Positions 42,695 through 52,500 of a stretch of DNA of 64,000 nt are shown here, in pieces; position 1 is the first letter of the stretch, and each line of letters opens with the position of its first letter. Origin of the DNA: Coriobacteriaceae bacterium. GTDB lineage: Bacteria; Actinomycetota; Coriobacteriia; Coriobacteriales; Coriobacteriaceae. The stretch is from contig CADFMD010000013.1 of assembly GCA_902835305.1 (NCBI GenBank), forward strand, positions 1 through 64,000, in the 5' to 3' direction. Below the pieces are notes generated by a model that saw only the letters and a program-made list of their open reading frames with translations, did no database searches and was not told the DNA's origin. The position numbers were made by a program, and so were the translations under genes.

Positions 42695-44872
42695 ATGTCC
42701 GAGCTGTGCTCCGTGCCGCGCGTCTCGGAGCGCTTTGCCCAGAGCAATGCGCTCGACGAAGATATCGCGCGACTCAAATATGTTTCAGGTAAACGTGAGG
42801 AGGCCCTTCGCCGTCTGGGAATTCGGACGGTGGGGGACCTCCTTCTCCATATCCCTCATCGTTACCTCGACTTTACTCGTTCGTGGTCCATCGAGATGGC
42901 GCCCATCGGTACCGTGTGCACTATCATCGCCACGGTCGACCGCATCGTCCAAAAGCAGCCGCGTCCGCGCATGCAGGTGACCGAGGTCTCACTCGTTGAC
43001 GAGACGGGCGTGCTACAGGTCGCCTTTTTCCGCCAGCCCTGGATTGCCCAGCAGCTTAAGCAGGGCGACCGCCTGGCCGTGATGGGCAAGGTTGAGTTTG
43101 CCTACGGTTTTAAGCAGATGGCCTCGCCGCACTTTGAAAAGCTCGAGGAAGGGCGTGCCGCAGGCACTATCCTGCCGGTCCATTACGTCAGTGATGGCGT
43201 GAGCCAGGCGTGGATGCGCCGCATCGTAAGCGGCGCGCTCGAGGTCGTCGGCAATCCCTTTGATCCCATTCCGGCACGCTTACGCGTTAAGCGTCGCCTG
43301 ATGAGCAATGCTCGTGCGCTTCGATCGATCCACTTTCCCTCGAGCATGGCTGAGCGCGACATCGCTCGCCGGCGTCTTGCCTACGAGGAGTGTCTCTACC
43401 TGCAGCTGGCGCTGCGTCTGCGCAACGACGGCGGCCTGGTCGATGTGGTGCCCTATGCCCACACCGCGGGCGAGCACCTGGTCGCGCTCAAGCAGGCCCT
43501 GCCGTTTTCGCTGAGCGACGAGCAGGAGGCCGCGTTCCAGGATATCCTGCGCGATATGTGCGATGGCGGGCGCGTGATGAACCGCCTGCTGCTGGGCGAT
43601 GTCGGTACCGGTAAGACCGCCGTTGCCGCCTGCGCGCTGGCTGTGGCTGCCGATGGCGGTACGCAGGCCTGCGTTATGGCGCCCACGGGCGTGCTGGCGC
43701 GCCAATATGCCGATAAGACCGGCCCTCTGCTCTCGCAGGCCGGCATGTCCTGGGCACTTCTGACGGGTGCCACGCCGGCCGCAGAGCGCGAGCGCATCCA
43801 TGCGCAGCTGGAATCGGGCGAGCTTGACGTGCTCTTTGGCACCCATGCGGTGCTTTCGGATAACGTTGCGTTCAAGCATCTGTCGCTTGTCGTCATCGAC
43901 GAGCAGCACCGGTTTGGCGTCGGCCAACGCAACGCCCTACGCGCGAAGGGCCCCGGTGCGGACCTGCTCGTTATGACGGCCACGCCTATCCCGCGCACGT
44001 TGGCGCTCTCGGTCTATGGCGACCTGGATACGAGCATCATCCGCCATCGTCCAATTCCGGGTGCCGGCGTGACGACGCGCGTCCTCACCGAGTCGAGTCG
44101 CGACCTGGCCTATGGCGCCATCCGTGAGGCGCATGAAAAGGGTCAGCAGGCCTACGTGATTTGCCCGCTCGTGGAGCCGAGTGACTCGGCCGATGAGCTG
44201 GAAGACGTGCCCGGTATTGCCCGCGACGATGAGGGCCGCGTGACGGTTCCCGTGCCGCTGCACGATACGGCGACCGAGCTCGATCGCCTGCGTCTGGCGT
44301 TGCCGGGCCTTGCCATCGAGCGCCTTCACGGCCGTATGCCAGCGGGGGAGAAGGACCAGGTTATTGATGCCTTTAAGCGTGGCGAGATTGACGTGCTCGT
44401 CTCGACTACGGTGGTCGAGGTGGGCGTCGACGTGCCTAACGCCACCGTCATGGTCATCGAGAACGGCGAGCGCTTTGGTTTGGCTGCCCTGCACCAGCTG
44501 CGCGGTCGCGTGGGCCGCGGCAGTGTGTCGGGCACGTGCCTGGTCATGACGCACTCCAAGGGCAACGGCGGCGCGTCGGCAGCACAAGATCGCCTGCAAT
44601 CGCTCGAAAAAACTTCGGATGGTTTTACGCTTGCCCAGATGGACCTGCGTCTGCGTCACGAGGGCGAAATCCTGGGTTACCGTCAGCACGGCGGCGTGAC
44701 CTTGCGCTTTGTGGACCTGGACGCCGATGAGGACCTTATCGAATGGGCCCATTTGGACGCGGTCGAGCTCTTGCGGTATGCTTGCACCCTTGACTCCGTG
44801 GCGACGCGCCCCCTGCGCGATGCGGTCGCCATGCGATATCGACACATTTTTAAGGAGGTCAGCGGAGGATGA
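42695..44872 (+). CDS. recG: ATP-dependent DNA helicase RecG
   Basis: Branch-migration helicase that restarts stalled forks; 725 residues. An N-terminal wedge/OB domain is followed by Walker A GDVGTGKT at about 301-308, DEQH box (VIDEQHRFGVGQ), TATPIPRTLALSVYGDLD, and the QLRGRVGRG motif. The N-terminus is somewhat longer than E. coli RecG. Its stop overlaps rsmD (ATGA-like overlap). Confidence 0.93.
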   Translation: MSELCSVPRVSERFAQSNALDEDIARLKYVSGKREEALRRLGIRTVGDLLLHIPHRYLDFTRSWSIEMAPIGTVCTIIATVDRIVQKQPRPRMQVTEVSLVDETGVLQVAFFRQPWIAQQLKQGDRLAVMGKVEFAYGFKQMASPHFEKLEEGRAAGTILPVHYVSDGVSQAWMRRIVSGALEVVGNPFDPIPARLRVKRRLMSNARALRSIHFPSSMAERDIARRRLAYEECLYLQLALRLRNDGGLVDVVPYAHTAGEHLVALKQALPFSLSDEQEAAFQDILRDMCDGGRVMNRLLLGDVGTGKTAVAACALAVAADGGTQACVMAPTGVLARQYADKTGPLLSQAGMSWALLTGATPAAERERIHAQLESGELDVLFGTHAVLSDNVAFKHLSLVVIDEQHRFGVGQRNALRAKGPGADLLVMTATPIPRTLALSVYGDLDTSIIRHRPIPGAGVTTRVLTESSRDLAYGAIREAHEKGQQAYVICPLVEPSDSADELEDVPGIARDDEGRVTVPVPLHDTATELDRLRLALPGLAIERLHGRMPAGEKDQVIDAFKRGEIDVLVSTTVVEVGVDVPNATVMVIENGERFGLAALHQLRGRVGRGSVSGTCLVMTHSKGNGGASAAQDRLQSLEKTSDGFTLAQMDLRLRHEGEILGYRQHGGVTLRFVDLDADEDLIEWAHLDAVELLRYACTLDSVATRPLRDAVAMRYRHIFKEVSGG

Positions 44873-45513
44873 GAATCATCGGCGGTGAATGGCGCGGTCG
44901 CAAAATCGAAGAGCCGCGCGGTCGCGATGTTACGCGTCCGACGACCGACCGCGTGCGCGAAGCGTGCGCATCCATGGTCCTATCGGCCTTTGACTTTGAT
45001 TTGGACGAGGTCCGCGTACTGGATGCCTTTGGCGGCTCCGGTGCCCTAGGCATTGAGATGCTCTCGCGGGGAGCCCGTTCGCTCACGACGTTCGAGATCG
45101 ATCGCAATGCCGCGAGGCTCATTACCAAGAATATCGAGTCGCTCTGCCGCGATCGCGCGCGTTGGCGTGTGGTGACGGGCGATGTCCTTGCGAGCGCTTC
45201 GCGCGGCCGCGTGCCGGGCGGCCCCTTTGATCTGGTCTTGCTCGACCCGCCCTATGCTTTTGGCGCCGAGCCGGTCGAGGAGCTGCTGTGCAATCTTGCC
45301 CAGCAGGGCTTGCTGGCGCCGGGGGCCTACGCGCTGTTTGAGCATGCCGCGGCCGACGCGGGTGCTCACCCGGCTGGCTTTGAGACCGTGCGGGAGAAGC
45401 GCTACGGCATAACCTCGGTTGACTTGCTGCGCTGGGTTGCCGCGGACGAGAACAACGATGCCGACGACAGCAATAATGACGAGGACGTGCCTTCGGAGGA
45501 TGCCCATGAATGA
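44869..45513 (+). CDS. rsmD: 16S rRNA (guanine966-N2)-methyltransferase RsmD
   Basis: A Rossmann methyltransferase with MRIIGGEWRGRKI at the start, VLDAFGGSGALGIEMLSRGA for SAM, and catalytic LLDPPYAFG. It methylates G966 in 16S rRNA. An Asn/Asp-rich tail follows the core. It is coupled at both ends: overlap with recG upstream and eight bases with coaD downstream. Confidence 0.9.
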   Translation: MRIIGGEWRGRKIEEPRGRDVTRPTTDRVREACASMVLSAFDFDLDEVRVLDAFGGSGALGIEMLSRGARSLTTFEIDRNAARLITKNIESLCRDRARWRVVTGDVLASASRGRVPGGPFDLVLLDPPYAFGAEPVEELLCNLAQQGLLAPGAYALFEHAAADAGAHPAGFETVREKRYGITSVDLLRWVAADENNDADDSNNDEDVPSEDAHE

Positions 45514-46003
45514 CACCATCAACCGCGTGATCGTCCCGGGCACCTTCGACCCCATCACGTTTGGCCATATCGATGTGATCCGCCGCGCCCGCCGCATCTT
45601 TCCCAGCGTGATCGTCGCCGTTGCCGAGTCGCAGGGTAAAAACGGTGTGGGCACCACGTTTATGCTCGATGAGCGCGTGGCGCTGGCCCGCGAGGCGCTC
45701 GGCGATATTGACGGCGTCGAGGTCCTGCCCTTCACCGGCCTCTTGGTCGACTTCGCTCGTGAGCAGGGGGCGGGGGCCGTGGTCAAGGGCCTGCGCGCCA
45801 TGACCGACTTTGAGTACGAGCTACAGCAGGCCGACCTCAACTATCGCTTGGATAACGAGCTGGAGTCCATCTTTGTCATGAGTGCTCCGCAGTACGGCTA
45901 CATCTCGAGTTCGGTGGTGCGCCAGATTGCTTCGCTCGGTAGCGATGTATCGACCTTTGTCCCGCCCAACGTGGTCGAAGCGCTCAGACATCGCTTTTCA
46001 TGA
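45506..46003 (+). CDS. coaD: phosphopantetheine adenylyltransferase
   Basis: Coenzyme A biosynthesis: 4'-phosphopantetheine plus ATP gives dephospho-CoA. The 165-residue protein has VPGTFDPITFGHIDVIRRA (T/HxGH nucleotidyl-transfer motif), LLVDFAREQGAGAVVKGLRAMTDFEYE, and YISSSVVRQIA. GGAGGA just before the ATG at 45506 supports the start; upstream in-frame codons lie inside rsmD. Confidence 0.93.
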   Translation: MNDTINRVIVPGTFDPITFGHIDVIRRARRIFPSVIVAVAESQGKNGVGTTFMLDERVALAREALGDIDGVEVLPFTGLLVDFAREQGAGAVVKGLRAMTDFEYELQQADLNYRLDNELESIFVMSAPQYGYISSSVVRQIASLGSDVSTFVPPNVVEALRHRFS

Positions 46004-46071
46004 CGTTTCTTATTGCCTGGTGGCATGTGGTAAACTAGCACGATGATATGTTACCTATGAAAGGAGACTGG

Positions 46072-46569
46072 ATGCCGGGCGAGAATTTTCCTGGCGATAG
46101 GATCGTCAGCTTGGTCGATGAGCTCGAAGGGCTGATCGAGGAAGCCAAGCCGCCTTTCGGCAAGAACGCTCAGTTCAAGGTCATCGACGCCGACGTGTTC
46201 TTCAACATCCTCGACGAGATCCGCATGAGCTATCCCGAGGAGTGGCAGAAGTCCCGTCGTATCCTTAAGGAGCGCGAGGAGCTTATGGCTTCCGCCGCCG
46301 CTCAGGCCGATTCCATCATCGCCGACGCTCAGCAGCAGGCCCTCACCATTGCCGGTGAGCAGGAGATCGTTCGCTTAGCGCAGCAGCAGGCCGACGACAT
46401 CCGTGATCGTGCCCAGCAGTACGAGCGCGAGACGCGTTATGCTGCCGAGGACTACGCAGAGCAGGTCTTTACGCACCTGGAGGAGAATCTCAAGAGCCTG
46501 ACCGGCACCGTTACCCGTTGCCGTCAGCAGCTTAACGAGGGTGCCGCCCAACAGAATGGTCAGTGGTAA
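46072..46569 (+). CDS. DivIVA-like coiled-coil protein
   Basis: A protein of about 165 residues made mostly of one coiled coil, rich in Ala, Gln, Glu and Arg (ADSIIADAQQQALTIAGEQE, AQQQADDIRDRAQQYERETR). The N-terminus FPGDRIVSLVDELEGLIEEA is a short helical head. It looks like the DivIVA-related or ATP-synthase-b-like proteins found before yceD in coriobacteria; function unproven. AAAGGAG six bases before the ATG at 46072 supports that start over 46048. Its stop overlaps the yceD start. Confidence 0.65.
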   Translation: MPGENFPGDRIVSLVDELEGLIEEAKPPFGKNAQFKVIDADVFFNILDEIRMSYPEEWQKSRRILKEREELMASAAAQADSIIADAQQQALTIAGEQEIVRLAQQQADDIRDRAQQYERETRYAAEDYAEQVFTHLEENLKSLTGTVTRCRQQLNEGAAQQNGQW

Positions 46570-47123
46570 TGGCTGAGTTCCCGAGCGTTACCGTCGATCT
46601 ATCTGAGCAGCTCGAGTTTCCTGGAGATTCGTATCCGCTGACCGGTAAGGTCGATGTTGCCACCTACACGGTGGGCGAGAAGGAGTACCAGCTACAGGAC
46701 GGCATCGACTACGACGTTGTCTTTACCAATGCCGGTACCGGTGTCTTGCTCACGGGCATGGTCCGCGCGCACGCCACCGGCGAGTGCGACCGTTGCCTGG
46801 AGCCCGCTTCGTTCGATATCGCCGGCGAGATCGAGGAGTTTTACCTCTTTGAGGAGCCCGAGGATCCCGAGGCCTACGAGGACGGCTACGAGCTCCTGGG
46901 TGAGGACCGCATCGTCGATCTGGGTGAGCCCATCAACGACGCGGTCGTCATGGACACGCCGTTTGTGGTGCTCTGCAAGCCTGATTGCCGCGGTCTGTGT
47001 CCCACTTGCGGTTGCAATCTCAACGTCGAGCAATGCGATTGTGCCGCTCAGGCAGAGGCAGAATGGGCCGCTGCCACGGAAAATCCATTTGCAGCATTGA
47101 AGAATCTCAAGCTCGATGAGTAA
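46569..47123 (+). CDS. YceD/DUF177 family protein
   Basis: A 184-residue relative of YceD, which is linked to 23S rRNA processing and ribosome assembly and is nearly always beside rpmF. It has the CDRCLEP motif and a C-terminal CKPDCRGLCPTCGCNL with DCDC-like Cys set, a likely zinc site. The ATG at 46569 overlaps the preceding stop; a GTG at 46563 would add two residues. It sits 64 bases ahead of rpmF. Confidence 0.85.
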   Translation: MAEFPSVTVDLSEQLEFPGDSYPLTGKVDVATYTVGEKEYQLQDGIDYDVVFTNAGTGVLLTGMVRAHATGECDRCLEPASFDIAGEIEEFYLFEEPEDPEAYEDGYELLGEDRIVDLGEPINDAVVMDTPFVVLCKPDCRGLCPTCGCNLNVEQCDCAAQAEAEWAAATENPFAALKNLKLDE

Positions 47124-47187
47124 AACTGTGGTAGTATCGCTACTTGCGCGTAATCGCCACACTGGATAGTTCATAAGGAAGGTCACT

Positions 47188-47367
47188 ATGCCCGTACCTA
47201 AACAAAAGCAGGGTCGTATCCGCACTCACACCCGTCGTTCCGCCAACATGAAGATTTCGGCTGCGGCTCAGTCCACGTGCCCCCGTTGCGGCGCTGTCAA
47301 GCTTCCGCACAACGTGTGCCCCAGCTGCGGTTTCTACAAGGACCGCGAGGTTATCGTTACCGAGTAA
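47188..47367 (+). CDS. rpmF: 50S ribosomal protein L32
   Basis: A 59-residue basic protein (MPVPKQKQGRIRTHTRR at the start) with a Cys4 zinc motif CPRCG...CPSCG. It is too short for long-ORF calling. AAGGAAGG (47175-47182) lies before the ATG at 47188. It follows yceD and precedes plsX, the usual order in Gram-positives and proteobacteria. Confidence 0.95.
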   Translation: MPVPKQKQGRIRTHTRRSANMKISAAAQSTCPRCGAVKLPHNVCPSCGFYKDREVIVTE

Positions 47368-47408
47368 CGCTATACTCTGGATGCGATGCCGTTCCAAATG
47401 GAACCACA

Positions 47409-47437
47409 ATGGCCGGCTCAATGAGTCGGCCATTTTT
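47409..47437 (+). terminator. intrinsic terminator between rpmF and plsX
   Basis: An 11-bp stem (from 47409 to 47433, AATGGCCGGCTC ... with an AAT loop) is followed by TTTTTG. One G-U pair is included. It may separate expression of the ribosomal gene from the lipid genes. Confidence 0.75.
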
Positions 47438-47454
47438 GTATAAGGAGCATGTAT

Positions 47455-48474
47455 ATGAGTAACGTTCGCGTTTGTGTAGACGTTGTGGGCGGAGACGAGA
47501 AACCTCAGGTTGTTCTCGATGGTATCGAGGCTGCGCTTGCCGCCGATCCCGATATCGAGGTCTTGGCAGCTGGCCCCGCTGAAATCGTCAATCCCTTTGC
47601 TGTTTCCCATGCACGTGTTGAGGCTCTTGAGGCACCCGACGTTATCGCCATGGATGACGATCCCATTCGCGCCGTGATGACCAAGCGCAAGTCCTCGATC
47701 GTGCTTGCCTGCCGCGCCATCAAAAAGGGCAACGCGGACGCGTTTTTCTCCGCCGGCTCCACCGGCGCCATGACCGCTGCCGCGACCGCCTACGTCACAC
47801 CGTTTAGATATATGGCCGAAGGCAAGAAGCAGCCGGTGCGCCCCTGTTTGACCAATGCGCTGCCCAATCGTGCCGGCGGCCTGACGGTGCTGTGCGACAT
47901 GGGCGCCAACCCCGATGTCGAGGTGGACGACATGGTGCGTTTTGCCCAGATGGGTAGCGCTTATGCCCGCGTTGTCCTGGGCATCGAGCATCCTCGCGTG
48001 GGCTTGCTTGCCAATGGCACCGAGGACGAGAAGGGCTCCAACTTTACCAAGGCCTGCTTCCCGGCCATGAAAGCCGCCGTTCCCGGCTTTGTGGGTAACT
48101 GCGAAGGCACCGATCTTACGTCGGGCAATTTTGACGTCGTGGTCGCCGACGGCATGTCGGGCAACATTGCGCTCAAGGCCACCGAGGGCGCTGCCAAGTT
48201 TTTGTTGCAGGAGCTCAAGGGCGTCTTTGTGTCTTCGCTTGGCACCAAGATCGCCGCGCTGCTCATTAAAAAGCAGATGCGTGAGATAAAGGCCAAGCTC
48301 TCTGGCGACGCCAAGGGCGGCGCGATTCTTTTGGGCCTGCGCGGCGTGGTTCTGATCGGCCATGGCGCCACCTCGGTCGAAGCTGTTAAAAACGGTACGC
48401 TTGCGGCGGCCGAAGCCGTGCGCGCCGGGCTGGTCGAGAATGTCGCCAACTCCATGGACGGCATCGTTTTGTAA
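47455..48474 (+). CDS. plsX: phosphate acyltransferase PlsX
   Basis: Makes acyl-phosphate from acyl-ACP for glycerolipid synthesis; about 340 residues. Motifs are VRVCVDVVGGDEKP, SAGSTGAMTAAA, and VADGMSGNIALKATEG, GGAILLGLRGVVLIGHG. ATG at 47455 has AAGGAG seven bases upstream; the earlier ATG at 47449 is too close to the same site. Its partner acpP is 125 bases downstream. Confidence 0.92.
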   Translation: MSNVRVCVDVVGGDEKPQVVLDGIEAALAADPDIEVLAAGPAEIVNPFAVSHARVEALEAPDVIAMDDDPIRAVMTKRKSSIVLACRAIKKGNADAFFSAGSTGAMTAAATAYVTPFRYMAEGKKQPVRPCLTNALPNRAGGLTVLCDMGANPDVEVDDMVRFAQMGSAYARVVLGIEHPRVGLLANGTEDEKGSNFTKACFPAMKAAVPGFVGNCEGTDLTSGNFDVVVADGMSGNIALKATEGAAKFLLQELKGVFVSSLGTKIAALLIKKQMREIKAKLSGDAKGGAILLGLRGVVLIGHGATSVEAVKNGTLAAAEAVRAGLVENVANSMDGIVL

Positions 48475-48541
48475 GAGCGAGTTAGAGCGCTGTTATGTGC
48501 CTCGCGGCCTGCTTCGTGGGGTAGAATCAGAACCGTGTCTT

Positions 48542-48561
48542 GGTACCGCCCGGGCGGTACC
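48542..48561. promoter_or_regulatory. 20-base perfect palindrome between plsX and acpP
   Basis: GGTACCGCCC immediately followed by its reverse complement, with no spacer, then CATTCTTTTG. As RNA it would fold to an 8-bp stem with a CCGG loop and T-rich tail, so it may be a weak terminator or attenuator; as DNA it is a strong candidate operator. Confidence 0.6.
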
Positions 48562-48598
48562 ATTCTTTTGATATTCATGCACTATGAGAGGAAGCGCT

Positions 48599-48841
48599 AT
48601 GGACCGCTCCGAAATCTTCGACAAGATCGCCGAGGTCGCTGCTGACGTTCTGGGCGTCGATGTTGCCGAAATTAGCGATGAGACCACCTTTGACGATCTC
48701 GATGCCAGCTCGCTCGAGCGCCTGCAGCTGGTTACGGCTATCGAGGACGAGTTCAACCTCGAGATCGATGACGAGACTCTGCTCTCGCTCAACTCTGTCG
48801 CCGACGCCGTCGACGCGATTGAAAACGCCAGGGAGGCCTAG
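48599..48841 (+). CDS. acpP: acyl carrier protein
   Basis: An 80-residue acidic carrier. The phosphopantetheine-bearing Ser lies in LDASSLERLQLV; the usual DSL motif is replaced by SSL. GAGAGG precedes the ATG at 48599; the frame upstream to 48584 is not needed. It carries acyl groups for fatty-acid and phospholipid synthesis, fitting with plsX and the following rnc. Confidence 0.88.
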   Translation: MDRSEIFDKIAEVAADVLGVDVAEISDETTFDDLDASSLERLQLVTAIEDEFNLEIDDETLLSLNSVADAVDAIENAREA

Positions 48842-48844
48842 GTC

Positions 48845-49570
48845 TTGGCTTTGTCTGAACGACTTACGCGTGCCCAGGAAATTCTGGGCCACGAGTTCAA
48901 TAATAAGGTGCTTCTGCGCGCGGCGCTTACGCATCCCTCGGCAGTCGAGGGCCAGCCGGTTTCTGCCAGCTATGAGCGCCTTGAGTTCTTGGGCGATTCC
49001 ATTTTGGGCGCCGTCGTCGCCCGTTCGCTCTTTGAGTCCTATCCCGAGTTTGACGAGGGCAAGCTCACGCGCCTGAAGGTGTCGCTTGTCTCGGGCGCTA
49101 CGCTATCCGAGGTGTCGCATGAGCTGGGCATCGACGACATCATCATCTTTGGTGCCTCCGAGACCGGTACCGGCGCGCGCGGCCTGCACTCGGCGCTCGA
49201 GAACGTCTACGAGTCGCTCGTGGGTGCGCTGTACCTGGATGCCGGCTGGGATGTTGCGGCGGACTTTATCCATCGTACGCTCAAACCGCACCTGGCCTCC
49301 GAGCGTGCCGAGCACCCCGCGAACCCCAAATCGTTCTTGCAGGAGTGCGTGCAAGCCGACGGTCACGAACCCCCGGCGTATAAGCTCGTTGGCTCCGAGG
49401 GCCCGGCGCATGCGCCCACCTTTACCGCCGTGGTGTTGATCGATGGTATTCGCCAGGGTCGCGGCTCCGGCTCCTCAAAGAAGGAAGCCGAGGGAGCCGC
49501 TGCACTTGAGGCACTTGACCGCATGGGCTACACCACCAACGGCGTGATTCTCAACAAGAAGCCTGTTTAA
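48845..49570 (+). CDS. rnc: ribonuclease III
   Basis: Double-strand-specific RNase for rRNA processing and mRNA turnover, 241 residues. It shows the RNase III signature ERLEFLGDSIL, the second catalytic region NVYESLVGALYLDAGW, and a C-terminal dsRBD (KSFLQECVQADG ... GRGSGSSKKEAEGAAALEAL). A TTG start at 48845 follows GGGAGG and lies three bases after acpP. Confidence 0.92.
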   Translation: MALSERLTRAQEILGHEFNNKVLLRAALTHPSAVEGQPVSASYERLEFLGDSILGAVVARSLFESYPEFDEGKLTRLKVSLVSGATLSEVSHELGIDDIIIFGASETGTGARGLHSALENVYESLVGALYLDAGWDVAADFIHRTLKPHLASERAEHPANPKSFLQECVQADGHEPPAYKLVGSEGPAHAPTFTAVVLIDGIRQGRGSGSSKKEAEGAAALEALDRMGYTTNGVILNKKPV

Positions 49571-49580
49571 GCGAGGAACC

Positions 49581-52500
49581 GTGTATCTCAAGTCCCTCAC
49601 GCTCAAAGGGTTCAAGTCGTTTGCCGACCGCGCCCATATGACGTTTGAGCCGGGCCTGACCGTCATCGTCGGTCCCAACGGCTCGGGAAAATCGAACATC
49701 TCTGACTCGATTCTGTGGGTCCTGGGCGAGCAGAGCGCCAAGCAGCTGCGCGGCCAGGCCATGGAGGATGTCATCTTCTCGGGCTCGTCAGCGCGCAAGC
49801 CGGTGGGTGTCGCCGAGGTCACGCTGGTGCTCGATAACTCGGACCATATGCTGCCCGTCGACTTTGACGAGGTCGCCATCACCCGTCGTATGTATCGCTC
49901 GGGCGAAAGCGAGTACCTCATCAACTCGAGTCCGTGCCGCCTGATGGACATTCAGGACATCCTGCACGATTCGGGCTTGGGCAAGGATACGCATTCCATC
50001 ATCAGCCAGGGCAAGCTCGACGCCATTTTGCAGAGCCGCCCCGAGGAGCGCCGCGCCCTCATCGAGGAGGCCGCCGGCATCTCCAAGCACAAGCGCCGCA
50101 AGGAGCGTGCGCTCAAAAAGATTAAGTCGATGGACGAGCACCTGACGCGTGCCCGCGACATCAATAAGGAAATTGCCCGTCAGCTGCGACCGCTGGAGCG
50201 TCAGGTCGATCGTGCGCGCAAGTACAAAGAGCTGTCCTCGCGCGCGAACGAGCTTACGCAGATGCTAGCCGTCGACGAGCTGCGTTCGCTGCAGTCGCAG
50301 TGGAACGACCTGGAGAGCCGCTCCAAGGAAGGCGCCGCCGAGCTGGAGCTTGCGCAGTACCGCATGGGCGAAAAGGAGCGCGAGCTCGAGAAGCTCCAGG
50401 TCATGCTCGAGGAAAAGGGCCTGTTTGTGGGCGATCTGGGCGAGCAGCGCCGCCATATGCAAGATGTGGTCGGTCGCATTAACTCCGATATGCGTCTGCT
50501 CGAGGAAAAGGGCCACAACATGGTGTCGCGCCTGTCCGACATGCGCGGGCAGATTTCGAGCTCCGAGCATCAGCGTCGTCGCGTGGTAGAGGAGCTCGAG
50601 GATGCACGTGCGCAGCTTGAGGAAGTGACCGGCGCGCACATGCAGGCCCAGGAGGACGTTGACGCCGCCGGACCTGCCGCCGCCGAGCTCCACGAGCGTC
50701 GCGTTGCGCTCGACAATCAGATTTCGCAGCTTACGCGTGAGCAACGCGATGTGCAGCGTGTGGCCGATAACGCGGCGCTCGAACTCGCCAAGGTGAAGGA
50801 CTCGCTGAGCAACGCCGAGGTCGAGGACAACATGTACGCCTCACGCCTGGAGCAGATCGACGAGCAGCTCGAGGAAGTCACGGCCTCACTCGAGAGCCGT
50901 CGCGACCGCGCCGAGGAGCTCGACAGTGCACTTGATCAGGCCCGTCAAGCTCAGTTTGATGCTCGTGAGGCTACCGAGGTCGCCCGTGCAGCCCTTAAGG
51001 ACCTGCGTGCCCGCGAGAGCGAGGCGCGCAACAAACTGTCCGAGGTGCGCTCGGAGCTTGCCAGCCAAAAGAAGCTCGATGCCCGCATGGCAGACAGCTC
51101 GCCGCTCGTAAGCCGTCTGGTGGGCGCGCTGGGCGACGATGTTTCGGGCCGTCTGGGTGATGTGCTCGAGGCACCGCGTGAGCTTGAGGGCCTGGTTGAG
51201 CAGCTGCTCGCCGGCGATATCGATGCCCTGTTGTTCGATAACGCTGCCGCACTCGAGCGCGCCGGTCGCGCTGCCCTGGACCAGAAGAAGGCCTCGGGCG
51301 AGGCGCTGCTGATGGCGCGCGGCGTGAGCGGCTCTGCTGCCGCCGAGAGCGCTGCCGGTTCGCGTCTGGTCGATCGCCTGTCCGTGCGCGCCGGTTATGG
51401 TCCGGTTGTCGAGGCACTGCTCGGCGGCTATTACGTGGTCGATGATTTGGCTGCCGCACTGGCCGCGCCCGTCGTTGACGGTGTGACCTACGTGACGCCC
51501 GATGGCGCCCGCGTGAGCTGTGGTGGCCTGGTGCGTGTGGGGCTCGATGCCGGCGAGGCTTCGGGCGTTTTGGAGCGCAAACGTCTTATCCGCGAGCTGG
51601 AGGGCCTGGAGCCCGATCTGGCTGCCGTGTTTGAGCATGTGTCGGACCAAGTCGTTGAGGCCAACGTCGCCGTCGAGGAGGCCCGTGCCGCCGAGGGCGA
51701 TGCCGCTGGCGAGATCGCCCGTCTTGAGGGCGAGCGCCGCTCGCTGCTCTCCGAGATCGGCCGCCTGGAGCAAAGCGCCAACAATGCCGAGGTCGAGCGG
51801 GTGCGGATTTCCAAGCGTCGCGAGCAGGCCGCTGAGGCCGTTCGCGCCGCGCGTCCGCGCGTGGACGAACTTACCCGTTCGCGTGACGAGGCCCGTGCGC
51901 AGGCGAGCGACTTAGGCTTGCAGATTGCCGAGGCCAACGACGAGCTCGATCGCGTGCGCCGCGACGATTCCGAGGCAGCCGGCAAACTCGCCGACGCCAA
52001 GGTTCGCCTGGCCCAGACCAGCGAGCGCCTTCGTTCGCTGAAGGGCCGCGTGCCCGATCTGGAGCATCGCCTGGAGGGCATCGACCGCCGTATCCGCGGA
52101 ACGCGCCAGGCCTCGCGCTCGCTCGAGCTCCTGCGCCTGCGTGTCGACCCCATGCACGAGCGCTATTCGGCCCTGCTGGAGCGCGCGTCGGATTGGGCAG
52201 CGCGTCTGCGTGACCAGGCCTCTCTGGAGGAGGCGGACTCGGCCTCGCTCAAGAAGACCATCGAGGATGCCAAGGCCGGGATCTCCCGTGCCAAGGAGCG
52301 GGTTGATGCCGCCACGGCGACGCAAAATGAGTTCAAGGTTGCGCGCGGCAAGCTCGAGGTGCAGGTAGAGGCGGCCATCAAGGTTATTACCGCCGACGGT
52401 ACCACCGTGCTCGAGGAAGCGCTCATGCTGCCGGCGCCCACCGATCGCGATGCCGCCGAGCGCGAGCTCAACCAGCTTGTGCGCCAGATCAACAATCTGG

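Noticed and set aside
40640..46003. FakB-type partner near fakA
   Set aside because: No separate DegV-family gene is present in this stretch; only the C-terminal domain of FakA itself shows such similarity.
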